Shown in pieces: positions 15,102-25,284 of a DNA stretch of 64,000 nucleotides. A program made the position numbers and the translations under genes. Source of the DNA: Actinophytocola algeriensis (lineage in GTDB: Bacteria; Actinomycetota; Actinomycetes; Mycobacteriales; Pseudonocardiaceae); the NCBI RefSeq assembly GCF_014203735.1, contig NZ_JACHJQ010000001.1:1103269-1167268 (forward strand). Direction: 5' to 3'. The stretch's first letter is position 1; every line of letters starts with the position of its first letter. The notes beneath the pieces were generated by a model that saw only the letters and a list, made by a program, of their open reading frames with translations, had not been told where the DNA came from and made no database searches.

Positions 15102-16595
15102 ATGAGCACTCGTACTTACCAGGTGCGCACGTTCGGGTGTCAAATGAACGTGCACGACTCCGAGCGGCTGGCCGGCCTGCTGGAGGACGCTGGTTACGCG
15201 CCGGCTGTGGACTCCTGCGTGCCCGACGTGATCGTGTTGAACACGTGCGCGGTCCGCGAGAACGCGGACAACAAGCTGTACGGAAATCTCGGCCACTTGC
15301 GGCCGACGAAACTCGCCAATCCGGGGATGCAGATCGCCGTCGGCGGCTGCCTCGCGCAAAAGGACCGCGGTCAGATCGTCAGCAAGGCGCCGTGGGTGGA
15401 CGTCGTGTTCGGCACGCACAACATCGGTGCCCTGCCGGTGCTGCTGGAGCGGGCGCGGCACAACTCCGAGGCCCAGGTGGAGATCCTGGAGTCGCTCGAG
15501 ACGTTCCCGTCGACGCTGCCCGCGCGCCGCGACTCCGCGCACTCCGGCTGGGTGTCGGTGTCGGTGGGGTGCAACAACACGTGCACCTTCTGCATCGTCC
15601 CGTCGCTGCGCGGCAAGGAGAAGGACCGCCGCCCGGGTGACGTCCTGGCCGAGGTCCAGGCGCTGGTCGCGGAGGGTGTTCTCGAAGTCACCCTGCTGGG
15701 GCAGAACGTGAACTCCTACGGTGTCGAGTTCGGCGACCGGTTGGCGTTCGGCAAGCTGCTGCGCGCGTGCGGGGAGATCGACGGGCTGGAGCGCGTGCGG
15801 TTCACCTCGCCGCACCCGAAGGACTTCACCGACGACGTCATCGCCGCGATGGCCGAGACGCCGAACGTGTGCCACCAGCTGCACATGCCGCTGCAGTCCG
15901 GCTCGGACCGGGTGCTGAAGGCGATGCGGCGGTCCTACCGGCAGGCGCGCTACCTGTCGATCATCGACAACGTGCGTGCCGCGATGCCCGACGCCGCCAT
16001 CACCACCGACATCATCGTCGGCTTCCCCGGCGAGACCGAGGAGGACTTCGAGGAGACGCTCGACGTCGTGCGGGCGGCGCGCTTCTCGTCGGCTTTCACG
16101 TTCCAGTACTCGAAGCGCCCCGGTACGCCGGCCGCCTCGTTGCCGGACCAGCTGCCGAAGGAGGTGGTCCAGGCACGCTTCGACCGGCTGATCGCCGTGC
16201 AGGAGGAGGTGTCGTGGACCGCGAACAAGGCGCTGGTCGGCAAGCAGGTCGAGGTGCTGGTGTCCGCGGGCGAGGGCCGCAAGGACGCCGACACCCGGCG
16301 CATGTCCGGCCGCGCCCGCGACGGCCGCCTGGTGCACTTCGCACCGGGTTCGTCCGCCGTCCGCCCCGGTGACGTGGTCGAGACGGTGATCACCTACGGC
16401 GCGCCGCACCACCTGGTGGCCGACGGCGAGCTGGTGTCGCACCGGCGCACGCGCGCGGGTGACAACCACGAGGAGGGCGTGCGGCCCCGCACGTCCGGTG
16501 TCGGGCTGGGGCTGCCGTCGTTCGGCCCGCCCCCGGCCACGAGCCAGTCGAGCCAGACGGCGGGGAAACCGGTGGGTGGATGCGCAGTCCGATGA
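15102..16595 (+). CDS. miaB: tRNA-2-methylthio-N6-isopentenyladenosine synthase MiaB
   Basis: MiaB is a radical-SAM methylthiotransferase that adds a methylthio group to isopentenyl-A37 of tRNAs reading UNN codons, after MiaA. The 497 residues hold the N-terminal cluster domain ([25 protein letters not shown]), the radical-SAM CxxxCxxC in [11 protein letters not shown], and a C-terminal TRAM domain (about 370-435). A poorly conserved tail follows. The ATG at 15102 immediately precedes the conserved [13 protein letters not shown]. The stop overlaps the next start (ATGA). Confidence 0.95.
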   Translation: MSTRTYQVRTFGCQMNVHDSERLAGLLEDAGYAPAVDSCVPDVIVLNTCAVRENADNKLYGNLGHLRPTKLANPGMQIAVGGCLAQKDRGQIVSKAPWVDVVFGTHNIGALPVLLERARHNSEAQVEILESLETFPSTLPARRDSAHSGWVSVSVGCNNTCTFCIVPSLRGKEKDRRPGDVLAEVQALVAEGVLEVTLLGQNVNSYGVEFGDRLAFGKLLRACGEIDGLERVRFTSPHPKDFTDDVIAAMAETPNVCHQLHMPLQSGSDRVLKAMRRSYRQARYLSIIDNVRAAMPDAAITTDIIVGFPGETEEDFEETLDVVRAARFSSAFTFQYSKRPGTPAASLPDQLPKEVVQARFDRLIAVQEEVSWTANKALVGKQVEVLVSAGEGRKDADTRRMSGRARDGRLVHFAPGSSAVRPGDVVETVITYGAPHHLVADGELVSHRRTRAGDNHEEGVRPRTSGVGLGLPSFGPPPATSQSSQTAGKPVGGCAVR

Positions 16596-17044
16596 CCGAC
16601 TCCGACGACCAGTTGCGCGAGGAGATCGACGAGGTCGGTCGCCGCGCTTCCAGGAAGGTCGAACTGGGTGGCCGCGCGGTCGTGATCGCGGTGGCCGTGT
16701 TCGTGCTGCTGGTGGGCCTGGTCCTGCCGTGGATGAACGGGGCGTCCGGCCTTGAGGTGCTGATCGGCCAGGAGGGCGGCAAGGCGTCGATGGTGCCGCG
16801 CCTGTTCGCGGTCACTGCGGTGCTGTTCGGCGTGGTCGCGTCGGCACTGACACTGACCACCCGCCGCTGGTTCTTCGCGTGGGTCGGCGCGGCGGGTGGC
16901 TGGTTCGCCTCCGTCGACGGCGTCCTGGCGATCTGGTCCCGCCAGTCCTCCGGCACCGACGTGGGCATCGGCCTGGTCATCGCCGTGGTGGCGATGGTCG
17001 TGATCGCGTTCCAGTGGTTCCGCACGGCGGCCTCGCGCTACTGA
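16592..17044 (+). CDS. Four-helix membrane protein of the Rv2732c type
   Basis: The 150-residue protein has a charged N-terminus ([20 protein letters not shown]) and four hydrophobic helices: [58 protein letters not shown] and [16 protein letters not shown]. It sits directly after miaB with a 4-base ATGA overlap, which sets the start. The same position is held by Rv2732c in M. tuberculosis. Function is unknown; homology is inferred from position and topology. Confidence 0.75.
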   Translation: MTDSDDQLREEIDEVGRRASRKVELGGRAVVIAVAVFVLLVGLVLPWMNGASGLEVLIGQEGGKASMVPRLFAVTAVLFGVVASALTLTTRRWFFAWVGAAGGWFASVDGVLAIWSRQSSGTDVGIGLVIAVVAMVVIAFQWFRTAASRY

Positions 17045-17068
17045 GGTGAGGCACGGCCCGAACGTGCG

Positions 17069-17101
17069 ACGACCCGCGAGCCCGGTGGACTCGCGGGTCG
17101 T
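17069..17101. terminator. Bidirectional terminator between the membrane-protein and DUF349 genes
   Basis: ACGACCCGCGAG (17069-17080) and CTCGCGGGTCGT (17090-17101) form a perfect 12-bp stem with a 9-base loop, followed by TTCCGTTT on the + strand. It separates two convergent genes. Confidence 0.85.
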
Positions 17102-17112
17102 TCCGTTTCCGA

Positions 17113-18453
17113 CTAGCGGCTCGCCACCGCGTTCTCCGCCGCCTGCAGCCACTCGCGCCACTGGGCGGCCTGCGCCTCGGCCTGCTCGGCGCGGCGCTTG
17201 TCGCCCGCGGCGTGGGCCTTCGCGGCCTGGGCCTCGAACTGCTCAACGCGCTCGCGGAACTGCGCGGCGCGGGCCTCGGCCTCGGGGTCGGTCCGCCGCC
17301 ACTGGGCGTCCGCGGCGTGCCGGACCTTCTCCTCGATCGACCGCAGCTTGCCCTCCAGCTCCCGGATCCGGTCGCGGGGGACCTTGCCGATCTCCTCCCA
17401 CCGCTCCTGGATCCGGTGCAGCTGCGCGCGGGCGGCCTCGAGGTCGCCCTGCGGGTTGATCTTCTCGGCCTCGGCCAGCAGCGCTTCCTTGCGCTTGCCG
17501 TTCTCCACCAGCTCGGCGTCCCGCTCGTCGAACACCGCGGACCGGTGGGAGAAGAACTTGTCCTGCGCGGCGCGGAACTGCTGCCACAGCGCGTCGTCGG
17601 CCTCCTTGGGCGCGCGGCCCGCGGCCTTCCACTCGGTCATCAGGTCGCGGTAGCGCGCGGCCGTGCCGGCCCAGTCGTCGGAGTCGGACAGCTCCTCGGC
17701 GAGCTTCACCAGCTCCTGCTTGCGCTCCTTCGCCGTCGCGCGCTGGCGGTCCAGCTCCGCGAAGTGCGACCCACGCCTGCGGTTGAACGTGTCGCGCGCC
17801 TTCGAGAACCGCTTCCACAGCGCGTCGTCGGTCTTGCGGTCGACGCCCTTGATCGTCTTCCACTCGTCCAGGATCGCGCGGAGCCGGTCACCGGCCGACT
17901 TCCACTGCGTGGACGACTCCGCGATCTTCTCGACCTCGTCGACCAGCGCCTGCTTGCGGGCGACCGCGGCCTGCCGGGCCTCGTCGCGCGCGTGCTTCAC
18001 CGACTCGACGGCCTCCTGCGCACGGGACAGCACGTGGTCGATCCGCGCGTTGAGCGCGGCGAGGTCCCCGACGAGTGCCGCGTCCTTCAGGCTGTCCTTG
18101 ATGTGCTTGGCGCTGGTCAGGCTGTGCTTCGGATCGCCGGAGCCCGCCTTCAGCCGGGCCTCGAGCAGCTCCACCTCGGTGCGCACGTCGTCGAACCGGC
18201 GCGCGTAGTGCGCGAGGCCCTCCGCGGGCTCACCGGCCTGCCAGGACCCGATCGCGCGGTCCCCGTCCTCGGTCTTCACGTACACGGTGCCGTCGGCATC
18301 GACCCGGCCCCACTTCTCCGGGTGTGCCGACGCCGCGGCGACCGGCGGCGCCGAGGGAGCGGGTGCGGAGGGCGCTGGTGCGGCGGGCGCCGCGGCCGGC
18401 TCCTCGGTACTCGTGGTGGCGCTGGTGTCGGCGCTGATGTCCCTGTCCGTCAT
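17113..18453 (-). CDS. DUF349 domain protein (Rv2731-like)
   Basis: The 446-residue protein has a disordered Ala/Pro/Thr N-terminus (about 1-55), a short conserved WGRVDADGTVYV segment, and four or five DUF349 repeats recognisable by W-containing helices (TQWKSAGDRLRAILDEWKTI, WAGTAARYRDLMTEWKAAGR, RWEEIGKVPRDRIRELE). The C-terminus is a charged coiled coil. DUF349 proteins are cytoplasmic, and some relate to growth or stress. The molecular role is not established. It faces the opposite way to its neighbours, as in M. tuberculosis. The ATG at 18453 is used; the 240 bases beyond it look non-coding. Confidence 0.85.
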   Translation of the reverse strand: MTDRDISADTSATTSTEEPAAAPAAPAPSAPAPSAPPVAAASAHPEKWGRVDADGTVYVKTEDGDRAIGSWQAGEPAEGLAHYARRFDDVRTEVELLEARLKAGSGDPKHSLTSAKHIKDSLKDAALVGDLAALNARIDHVLSRAQEAVESVKHARDEARQAAVARKQALVDEVEKIAESSTQWKSAGDRLRAILDEWKTIKGVDRKTDDALWKRFSKARDTFNRRRGSHFAELDRQRATAKERKQELVKLAEELSDSDDWAGTAARYRDLMTEWKAAGRAPKEADDALWQQFRAAQDKFFSHRSAVFDERDAELVENGKRKEALLAEAEKINPQGDLEAARAQLHRIQERWEEIGKVPRDRIRELEGKLRSIEEKVRHAADAQWRRTDPEAEARAAQFRERVEQFEAQAAKAHAAGDKRRAEQAEAQAAQWREWLQAAENAVASR

Positions 18454-18693
18454 GGCCCGTTCCTCCCGCTCGCGTGCCCGCTGACGTACTTCCCGCCGCG
18501 GACGCCCCGCTCTCGCGGGGCCTGGCAGTGTCGGTGCCGGACGAGTCGAATCGCACAGCACCCGCGCGCATTCAAACAGGTCACGCCGCGCCTCGGTACT
18601 CCACGGCCGACACGAGTGGCCACGAACAGCGCAGGGTGACGCCATGAGCCCGGAGAGTTCACGTTCGGGCGACCATGGGTAGCCTCGGATCTC

Positions 18694-19395
18694 GTGATCG
18701 TCCGCGCCGCCGTCGTGCCGACCCCGCCGCTCCTCGTGCCGGAGCTCGTCGCGGGGACCGACGCCGACGTGACCGCGGTGCGCGCCGCCTGCCTGGCCGT
18801 CACGACTCGCCTGACCAGCGCGGCACCGCACTGGGTCGCGGTCGGTGCCGGCCCGGCCGGTGTCCTCGGCCCGGACGCGGCGGGCACGTTCGCCGGTTTC
18901 GGCGTCGACGTGCCGGTGCGCATGAGCGACGCGGCGACAAGTACACCCGATCCGGTGATGCCCCTGTCCGCGCTGGTCACGGGCTTGCTGCGGGCACAGT
19001 CGGCGGCGGAGGACGTCACGGTGCACCTCGTGCCGCCCGACCTGGCCCCCGACGAGTGCTTCGCGCTGGGCGAACACCTCGCCGACACCGCCGAGCCGGT
19101 CGGCCTCCTGGTCGCCGCCGACGGTTCCCACCGCCACGGCGCCCGCGCGCCCGGCAGGCCCGATGACCGTGCGGGCCCGTTCGACGACGCCGTCCACGAC
19201 GCCCTGGCGGGTGCCGACGTCAAGGCCCTGATGGCGCTCGACCCGGCACTCGCCGCCGAGCTGGGCGCGGAGGGCCGGGCACCGTGGCAGGTGCTCGCCG
19301 GTGTCCTCGCGCGCGGTGCGTGGAGCGCGGACGCGCGGCTGATGATCCCGTTCGGCGTGGCCTACCACTTCGCAGTATTGGACCCGGTGCGATGA
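18694..19395 (+). CDS. Extradiol-dioxygenase-like protein (Rv2728c type)
   Basis: The 233-residue protein resembles the class III extradiol dioxygenase/MEMO-like fold seen in the Rv2728c family: [12 protein letters not shown] at the start, [12 protein letters not shown] in the middle and [22 protein letters not shown] at the end. Catalytic activity is unproven. It starts with GTG at 18694 and its TGA overlaps the ATG of miaA, so the pair is translationally coupled. The linkage to miaA is conserved in mycobacteria. Confidence 0.75.
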   Translation: MIVRAAVVPTPPLLVPELVAGTDADVTAVRAACLAVTTRLTSAAPHWVAVGAGPAGVLGPDAAGTFAGFGVDVPVRMSDAATSTPDPVMPLSALVTGLLRAQSAAEDVTVHLVPPDLAPDECFALGEHLADTAEPVGLLVAADGSHRHGARAPGRPDDRAGPFDDAVHDALAGADVKALMALDPALAAELGAEGRAPWQVLAGVLARGAWSADARLMIPFGVAYHFAVLDPVR

Positions 19396-20291
19396 AACCG
19401 ATAGCGATCGTCGGCCCGACCGCCACCGGCAAGTCCGCGCTGGCCATCGCGCTGGCGGAGGAACTCGGCGGCGAGGTGGTCAACGCCGACGCCATGCAGC
19501 TCTACCGCGGCATGGACATCGGCACCGCCAAGGTCCCCGAGGAGGAACGCAGGGGCGTCCCGCACCACCTGCTCGACGTCCTCGACGTCACCGAGACCGC
19601 GTCCGTCGCCGCCTACCAGCGCGACGCCCGCGACGTGATCGAACGGCTCCTCGGCCAGGGCCGCGTCCCGATCCTCACCGGCGGCTCCGGCCTGTACGTG
19701 CGCGCGGTCCTCGACGAGCTGGACTTCCCCGGCACCGACCCGGACATCCGCGCCCGCCTCGAACAGGAGCTGGACAACCTCGGCGCGCAGAAGCTCCACG
19801 ACCGGCTCGCCAAGTTCGACCCGGTCGCCGCGACCGCGATCCTGCCCACCAACGGCCGCCGCGTGGTCCGCGCGCTGGAGGTCATCGAGCTGACCGGCCG
19901 GCCGTTTTCCGCGACCATGCCCCGCCCCGGCCCGGCCCGCTACGACACCGTGCAGCTCGGCCTCGACCTCGACACCGAGGAGCTGGACCGCCGCGTGGAC
20001 CAGCGCGTCATGGCCATGTTCGAGCAGGGGCTGGTCGACGAGGTCCTGGAGCTGGAGAAGAAGGGCCTGCGGGTCGGCAAGACCGCGTCGCGAGCCCTGG
20101 GTTACCAGCAGGTACTCGACCAGCTCGACGCCGACCACGACATGCTCGTGGCGACCGCAGCCACGGCACTGTCCACGCGCCGGTTCGTCCGCCGCCAGCG
20201 CTCCTGGTTCCGCCGCGACCAGCGGATCGAGTGGCTGGACGCGGCCCAGGACAACCTGGTGGGCACGGCTCTCGCGCGATGTCTAGCCTGA
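19392..20291 (+). CDS. miaA: tRNA dimethylallyltransferase MiaA
   Basis: MiaA transfers a dimethylallyl group to A37 of tRNAs, making the substrate of MiaB, which is encoded 3 kb upstream. The 299 residues contain the P-loop GPTATGKS (about 8-15), the [15 protein letters not shown] tRNA-contact motif and the late [13 protein letters not shown] zinc-less tRNA-binding motif. The start ATG overlaps the preceding TGA. dapF begins two bases after the stop. Confidence 0.96.
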   Translation: MKPIAIVGPTATGKSALAIALAEELGGEVVNADAMQLYRGMDIGTAKVPEEERRGVPHHLLDVLDVTETASVAAYQRDARDVIERLLGQGRVPILTGGSGLYVRAVLDELDFPGTDPDIRARLEQELDNLGAQKLHDRLAKFDPVAATAILPTNGRRVVRALEVIELTGRPFSATMPRPGPARYDTVQLGLDLDTEELDRRVDQRVMAMFEQGLVDEVLELEKKGLRVGKTASRALGYQQVLDQLDADHDMLVATAATALSTRRFVRRQRSWFRRDQRIEWLDAAQDNLVGTALARCLA

Positions 20292-20292
20292 A

Positions 20293-21132
20293 GTGGTGGG
20301 CATTCCGTTTCTGAAGGGGCACGGCACCGAGAACGACTTCGTGGTGCTGCCCGACCCCGACGGCACGCTCGACCTGACCCCCGCGCGGGTCCGCGTGCTC
20401 TGCGACCGCCGCGCGGGTCTCGGCGCCGACGGCGTGCTGCGGGTCGTGCCCGCCAAGGCGGTCGCCGACCGGCCCGCCGAGGTGCCCGACGACCTGTGGT
20501 TCATGGACTACCGCAACGGCGACGGCTCGGTCGCGGAGATGTGCGGCAACGGCGTGCGCGTGTTCGCCCGCTACCTCGTCGACACGGGCCTGGTCACGGA
20601 GCGCGAGTTCACCATCGGCACCCGCGCCGGCGTCCGCACGGTGATCGTCGACGACGAGGTCACCGTCGGCATGGGCCGTGCCAGGGTGACCGGGTCGTCG
20701 CTGGCCACCGTGGGTGGCGCGTCGGTCGCGGGGGTCGCCGTGAACGTCGGCAACCCGCACCTCGTGTGCGTGCTGGAGGACGCGGACAAGCTCGCCTCGC
20801 TCGACCTGTCCGTGCCGCCCGCGTACGACCCGGCCGTCTTCCCTGACGGAGTGAACGTGGAGTTCGTGGTGGTCGAGGCCCCGGACCGGCTGCGCATGCG
20901 GGTCCACGAACGGGGGGTCGGAGAAACCCGATCGTGTGGCACCGGCACGGTCGCCGCCGTGACCGGCGTGCTGTACGGACGCGGTACGCACACCGGCGAG
21001 GCCACCGTCGACATTCCCGGCGGGCGGGTGCGGGTGACGGTCGGCCCCGAGCAGTCAACCCTGTCCGGGCCGGCGGTTTTCGTGGCCCGCGGCGAGCTCG
21101 ACCAGGTTTGGTGGGACCGCGCGGGGGAATAA
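20293..21132 (+). CDS. dapF: Diaminopimelate epimerase
   Basis: DapF interconverts LL- and meso-diaminopimelate for lysine and peptidoglycan synthesis, using two cysteines. Both are present in the 279-residue protein: Cys in EMCGNGVRVFARY and Cys in GETRSCGTGTVAAV. The substrate-contact GTENDFVV is at the N-terminus. GTG codons at 20293 and 20296 are equivalent start choices. It is the last gene of the miaA-dapF pair, with a 74-base gap to hflX. Confidence 0.96.
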   Translation: MVGIPFLKGHGTENDFVVLPDPDGTLDLTPARVRVLCDRRAGLGADGVLRVVPAKAVADRPAEVPDDLWFMDYRNGDGSVAEMCGNGVRVFARYLVDTGLVTEREFTIGTRAGVRTVIVDDEVTVGMGRARVTGSSLATVGGASVAGVAVNVGNPHLVCVLEDADKLASLDLSVPPAYDPAVFPDGVNVEFVVVEAPDRLRMRVHERGVGETRSCGTGTVAAVTGVLYGRGTHTGEATVDIPGGRVRVTVGPEQSTLSGPAVFVARGELDQVWWDRAGE

Positions 21133-21206
21133 CCCGGTCGATCCGGACGCTGAAACATGGGACTATTCATGTACAGCGAAAATCGGAAGACGGAGGGTCT
21201 CACCAC

Positions 21207-22670
21207 GTGACAGAGAATCTCAATCATCAGCAAACCGACGAGCACCACCACGACGGGTTGACTGACCTGGCTGAGCTCTCTGCAGGTGAACTCGAGCTCT
21301 CCGATCGCGCGGCACTGCGCCGCGTCGCGGGTCTGTCAACCGAACTCTCGGACATCACCGAGGTCGAGTACCGGCAGCTGCGGCTGGAACGGGTCATCCT
21401 CGTCGGCGTCTGGACCGAGGGCAGTGCCGCTCAGTCCGAGGCGTCGCTCGCGGAGCTCGCCCGGCTCGCGGAGACCGCCGGTTCCGAGGTCCTCGAAGGT
21501 CTCGTCCAGCGTCGTGACCGGCCGGACCCGGCCACCTACATCGGCTCCGGCAAGGTCCAGGAGCTGTCCGGGGTGGTCGCGGCGACCGGTGCCGACACCG
21601 TGATCTGCGACGGTGAGCTCTCGCCGTCCCAGCTGCGCCAGCTGGAGGCGAAGCTCAAGGTCAAGGTCATCGACCGCACCGCGCTGATCCTGGACATCTT
21701 CGCGCAGCACGCGCGGTCCAGGGCGGGCAAGGCGCAGGTCGAGCTGGCTCAGCTGCAGTACTTCCTGCCACGTCTGCGTGGCTGGGGTGACGCGCTGTCC
21801 CGGCAGGCCGGTGGCCGTGCGGGTGGCGGCAACGGCGGCGTGGGTCTGCGTGGTCCCGGTGAGACGAAGCTGGAGACCGACCGCAGGCGCATCCGGCACA
21901 AGATCTCCAAGCTGCGCAAGGAGATCACCGCGATGGGCACCGTGCAGAAGACCATGCGGAGCCAGCGGCGGGCCAACCTCGTGCCGAGCGTCGCGATCGC
22001 CGGGTACACCAACGCCGGCAAGTCGAGCCTGCTCAACGCGCTGACCGGCGCGGGCGTGCTGGTGGAGGACGCGCTGTTCGCCACCCTGGACGCCACCACG
22101 CGCCGGACCACCACGCCGGAAGGCAACGTCTACACGCTGACCGACACCGTCGGGTTCGTGCGGCACCTGCCGCACCAGCTGGTCGAGGCGTTCCGCTCCA
22201 CGCTCGACGAGGTCGCCGACTCCGACCTCATCGTGCACGTGGTGGACGGCGCCGACCCGAACCCGGAGTGGCAGGTCGAGGCCGTGCGCGAGGTGCTCAG
22301 CGAGATCGCGGACCGGCGGAACGAGCCGCTGCCCACCGAGCTGGTCGTGGTCAACAAGACCGACGCGATGGACGAGCTGTCGCTCACCAGGCTGCGGCAC
22401 CTGCTGCCCGGCGCGGTCTTCGTGTCCGCGCACTCGGGGGTCGGGATCCCGGAGCTGCGGGAGCGGCTCGGCGAGCTGCTGCCGCACCCGGAGATCGAGA
22501 TCGACGTGCTCGTGCCGTACGCGCGGGGTGAGCTCGTGGCCCGCGTGCACCGCGAGGGTGAGGTGCTCACCGAGCGTCACACCGAGCAGGGCACCGAGCT
22601 GTCCGCCAAGGTCAAGCCCGACCTGGCGGGTGTGCTGGAGAGCTTCATCGTCAACGGCACCTCCGCCTGA
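21207..22670 (+). CDS. hflX: Ribosome-splitting GTPase HflX
   Basis: HflX rescues stalled or stressed ribosomes by splitting them. The 487-residue product has the HflX N-terminal nucleotide-binding domain (ATYIGSGKVQEL, CDGELSPSQLRQLE), a glycine-rich linker (GGRAGGGNGGVGLRGPGE) and a G domain with G1 GYTNAGKSS (about 266-274), G3 DTVGFV and G4 NKTD. The GTG at 21207 has GGAGGG ten bases upstream. The acidic, histidine-rich N-terminal extension is typical of actinobacteria. Confidence 0.95.
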   Translation: MTENLNHQQTDEHHHDGLTDLAELSAGELELSDRAALRRVAGLSTELSDITEVEYRQLRLERVILVGVWTEGSAAQSEASLAELARLAETAGSEVLEGLVQRRDRPDPATYIGSGKVQELSGVVAATGADTVICDGELSPSQLRQLEAKLKVKVIDRTALILDIFAQHARSRAGKAQVELAQLQYFLPRLRGWGDALSRQAGGRAGGGNGGVGLRGPGETKLETDRRRIRHKISKLRKEITAMGTVQKTMRSQRRANLVPSVAIAGYTNAGKSSLLNALTGAGVLVEDALFATLDATTRRTTTPEGNVYTLTDTVGFVRHLPHQLVEAFRSTLDEVADSDLIVHVVDGADPNPEWQVEAVREVLSEIADRRNEPLPTELVVVNKTDAMDELSLTRLRHLLPGAVFVSAHSGVGIPELRERLGELLPHPEIEIDVLVPYARGELVARVHREGEVLTERHTEQGTELSAKVKPDLAGVLESFIVNGTSA

Positions 22671-22727
22671 CCGCGGACCCGGGGCAGCTACCGTGGTTTC
22701 GTCCACGGGCTTCGGGGAGGTGTGTCA

Positions 22728-23750
22728 GTGCGGTCGGTGACGCTTGCGCTCTTACTGCCGCTGGGGTTGCTTTCCGCGACCCCAGCGGCAGCCGCACAGG
22801 TGCCTGAGCCGGTTCCGGTGTGCACCATCACCGACCCCGAGGTGGCCGAGCTGTCCGGTCTCGTCGCCGACGACGAGCACTGGTACGCGATCAACGACGG
22901 CGGCACGGCCGCGACGGTGTTCGTGCTCGGCAAGGACTGCCAGGTCCAGGACACGATCACCGGCCCGGTCGACCCGTACGACGTGGAGGACCTGGCCCTG
23001 GGTCCGGACGGCACGTTCTGGCTGTCCGACACCGGCGACAACGACGCCGACCGCGACACGGTCGCGCTGATCTCCCTGACGCCTGCCGGCGAGACGGCGC
23101 TGTACCGGCTCACCTACCCGGACGGCAAGCACGACGCCGAGGCGCTGCTGCTCGACGGTGCGGGAACCCCGTACCTCATCACGAAGAGCCCGCTCGGCAC
23201 CGCGGACGTGTACCGGCCCGCGGCACCCTTGGCCTCGCCAGGCCCGACGCCGCTGCAGCACGTCCTGACGGTGCGGTTGTCCAGCACGGACACCCCCGGT
23301 GGGCCGGTCCCCGGCATCGTCGGCTCGGTCACGGTGACCGGTGCGGCGGCCAGCCAGGACGGCACGGCCATCGCACTGCGGACCTACACCGACGCGTACC
23401 TGTTCCCGGTGAAGGACGACGACGTGGTCGGCGCGTTCTCCGGGAAGCCGGTGCGGGTGCCGCTGCCGAACGAGGCACAGGGCGAGGCGATCGCGTTCCA
23501 GCCGGACGGGTCGCTGCTCTCGGCGTCGGAGGGCGTCGGTCAGCCGGTCCGGTCCGTGGCCGGCGCGGCGCGGCTGGTGGCGCCGGAACCGCCGCCCGAA
23601 AAGCCGGAACCGGAGGCCGCGTCGAACGTCTCCGAATCACCGGCCGCCGAGGAAAGCCTGCCGTATTTACCGGCCGCGGTTGTGACGATTGTCGTTGTCG
23701 CGGGTGTGTATTTGCTGTTCCGCTGGTTGCGTAGACGTAAGTCGTATTGA
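22728..23750 (+). CDS. Secreted beta-propeller-like protein with a C-terminal membrane anchor
   Basis: The 340 residues start with a signal peptide (SVTLALLLPLGLLSATPAAAA). The body has short repeats of propeller type (ELSGLVADDEHWYAIND, VEDLALGPDGTFWLSDTGDND, AEALLLDG) and ends in a proline-rich linker, one membrane helix and RRRKSY. It is therefore probably outside the cell and anchored at its C-terminus. The GTG at 22728 is chosen over the one at 22722 because GGGGAGG (22714-22720) is seven bases from it. The ligand is unknown. A strong terminator follows. Confidence 0.75.
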   Translation: MRSVTLALLLPLGLLSATPAAAAQVPEPVPVCTITDPEVAELSGLVADDEHWYAINDGGTAATVFVLGKDCQVQDTITGPVDPYDVEDLALGPDGTFWLSDTGDNDADRDTVALISLTPAGETALYRLTYPDGKHDAEALLLDGAGTPYLITKSPLGTADVYRPAAPLASPGPTPLQHVLTVRLSSTDTPGGPVPGIVGSVTVTGAAASQDGTAIALRTYTDAYLFPVKDDDVVGAFSGKPVRVPLPNEAQGEAIAFQPDGSLLSASEGVGQPVRSVAGAARLVAPEPPPEKPEPEAASNVSESPAAEESLPYLPAAVVTIVVVAGVYLLFRWLRRRKSY

Positions 23751-23755
23751 CGAAA

Positions 23756-23806
23756 AACCCGCGGCGATCGTGGGGGAGGCTACTGCTGCCACGATCGCCG
23801 CGGGTT
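23756..23806. terminator. Bidirectional terminator between the propeller gene and lexA
   Basis: AACCCGCGGCGATCGTGG (23756-23773) and its exact reverse complement (23789-23806) form an 18-bp stem with a 15-base loop between convergent genes. This is the longest perfect terminator stem I found in the window. Confidence 0.9.
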
Positions 23807-23851
23807 GCATTCCGTTCGTCGGCGTGCGGCGCGCCGACGACACTGTTCTTT

Positions 23852-24616
23852 CTAGAGCCTGCGCAGTACGGCGACGACCTTGCCGAGAATGGTGGCGTCG
23901 TCACCGGGGATCGGTTCGTAGGCCTCGTTGTGCGGCATCAGCCACGCGTGGCCGTCCTTGCGCTTGAACGTCTTGACCGTCGCCTCCCCCTCGATCATCG
24001 CGGCGACGATCTCCCCGTTGTCGGCGGTGGGCTGTTGCCGCACCACCACCCAGTCCCCGTCGGTGATCGCCGCGCCGACCATCGAGTCACCCGCGACCCG
24101 CAGCAGGAACAGCGAGCCCTCGCCGACGATCTCCTTCGGCAGCGGGAACACGTCCTCGACGGCTTCTTCCGCGAGGATCGGCCCACCAGCGGCGATGCGC
24201 CCCAGCACGGGCACGTACGCGGCGGTGGGCGTGGCGACCGCGACCTCGGCGGGCGCGTCGTCCTCGGTGCTCGCCGCCGCGGCGGGAACCGTGGCCGGGT
24301 CCACGTCCGCCGGCAGCACGCCGATCGCACGCGGCCGGTTCGGGTCCCGCCGCAGGTAGCCCTTCTGCTCCAGCGCCCGCAGCTGGTAGGCGACCGAGGA
24401 GGTCGAGGTCAGGCCCACCGCCTCGCCGATCTCGCGGACACTCGGCGGGTAGCCGAACCGCTCGACCCACGTGCGGATGACGTCGAGGACCTCGCGTTGC
24501 CGAATGGGCAGCTCCTCCGCCTCGGCCTGTTCCACGCCGGGGAAACTGCGCAGGTTCCCCCGCAACGGCTTCCTCTTCGGGACGCCCTTAGGTATTCCTC
24601 CTGGTTTGCGTGGCAC
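23852..24616 (-). CDS. lexA: LexA repressor, SOS regulator
   Basis: LexA represses SOS genes until RecA filaments trigger its self-cleavage. The 254-residue protein has the winged helix ([30 protein letters not shown]; helix-turn-helix from about 63), a long Ala-rich hinge, the cleavage site Ala-Gly in GRIAAGGP, the catalytic Ser in GDSMVG and Lys in ATVKTF. The GTG at 24614-24616 is chosen because AGGGAGG precedes it and because longer starts would include an SOS box. It diverges from the LysM gene across two SOS boxes. Confidence 0.93.
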   Translation of the reverse strand: MPRKPGGIPKGVPKRKPLRGNLRSFPGVEQAEAEELPIRQREVLDVIRTWVERFGYPPSVREIGEAVGLTSTSSVAYQLRALEQKGYLRRDPNRPRAIGVLPADVDPATVPAAAASTEDDAPAEVAVATPTAAYVPVLGRIAAGGPILAEEAVEDVFPLPKEIVGEGSLFLLRVAGDSMVGAAITDGDWVVVRQQPTADNGEIVAAMIEGEATVKTFKRKDGHAWLMPHNEAYEPIPGDDATILGKVVAVLRRL

Positions 24617-24702
24617 TGCATGCCTCCCTGCGCGCCGGACGCCAGCATGGCGCCCGGAATGTTCGTGTGCGTCTTCGACGTTATCCGGAGGCCCCCACGA
24701 GA

Positions 24703-24718
24703 TCAAACACCTGTTCGA
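24703..24718 (-). promoter_or_regulatory. Second, imperfect SOS box near lexA
   Basis: On the lexA strand the sequence TCGAACAGGTGTTTGA keeps GAAC in one half and GTTT in the other, one base from the consensus core. It lies 87 bases before the lexA start. Confidence 0.55.
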
Positions 24719-24783
24719 CGACACGCCGTGTGGGTCTCGTTTTTTGTCGGTGCCCCGTGGTACAAAATCGCACGAAGGTTCGA

Positions 24784-24799
24784 TCGAACTGCTGTTCGA
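24784..24799. promoter_or_regulatory. Perfect SOS box between lexA and the LysM gene
   Basis: TCGAACTGCTGTTCGA is a full actinobacterial LexA operator, dyad in both outer and inner positions. It lies 39 bases before the LysM gene start and about 168 bases from lexA, so it can control both. Confidence 0.92.
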
Positions 24800-24837
24800 C
24801 CTTCGAGCAGGTGTTCGAGAGTGGTCAGGAGGCAGTC

Positions 24838-25284
24838 ATGAGCGTGACGGCGCACAGGTCAGACGTCGAAACGCAGGTCGGAGCCCCGCGCGTCGACCGT
24901 CCGGTGGCGCCGCGGGCGGCCCGCCGGGTGCCCGCGCCTCGCCCCCCGACGCGCCGCCGGGTGGTCCAGGCCGGGGTGCCGAGGGTGGTCGCGTCGTGCG
25001 CGCCTCGGCGTCCTCGCCTGTCGGCCGGGTGGGTGCTCGCGGTCGCGTCCGCGGCGTGCGCCGCGGTGGTCGGGTTGGGGGCCCTGTCCGGGGCCGTGGA
25101 GCCTGCGGTGCCGTCGGAGACGACTGTCGTTCGGGTCAAGCCGGGAGAGAGTCTGTGGGAGCTGGCCGGGCGGGTGGCTCCGCGTTCGGATGCCTCTGTG
25201 GTGGTGGAGCGGATTCGTGAGTTGAACGGTGTCGAAGGGACTGTGCGGCCTGGGCAGCCGTTGACCGTGCCTTTCGAGGGCTGA
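24838..25284 (+). CDS. LysM-domain, SOS-induced cell-division inhibitor candidate (Rv2719c-like)
   Basis: The 148-residue protein has a basic, proline-rich cytoplasmic head (1-62), one membrane helix (about 63-84) and an outside LysM domain (about 96-145, VRVKPGESLWELAGRV to RPGQPLTVP). It diverges from lexA with a perfect SOS box 39 bases upstream and AGGAGG ahead of the ATG. In mycobacteria the gene in this position (Rv2719c, ChiZ) and in corynebacteria divS are damage-induced and block division. The same role is inferred here from position, topology and SOS box. Confidence 0.82.
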   Translation: MSVTAHRSDVETQVGAPRVDRPVAPRAARRVPAPRPPTRRRVVQAGVPRVVASCAPRRPRLSAGWVLAVASAACAAVVGLGALSGAVEPAVPSETTVVRVKPGESLWELAGRVAPRSDASVVVERIRELNGVEGTVRPGQPLTVPFEG

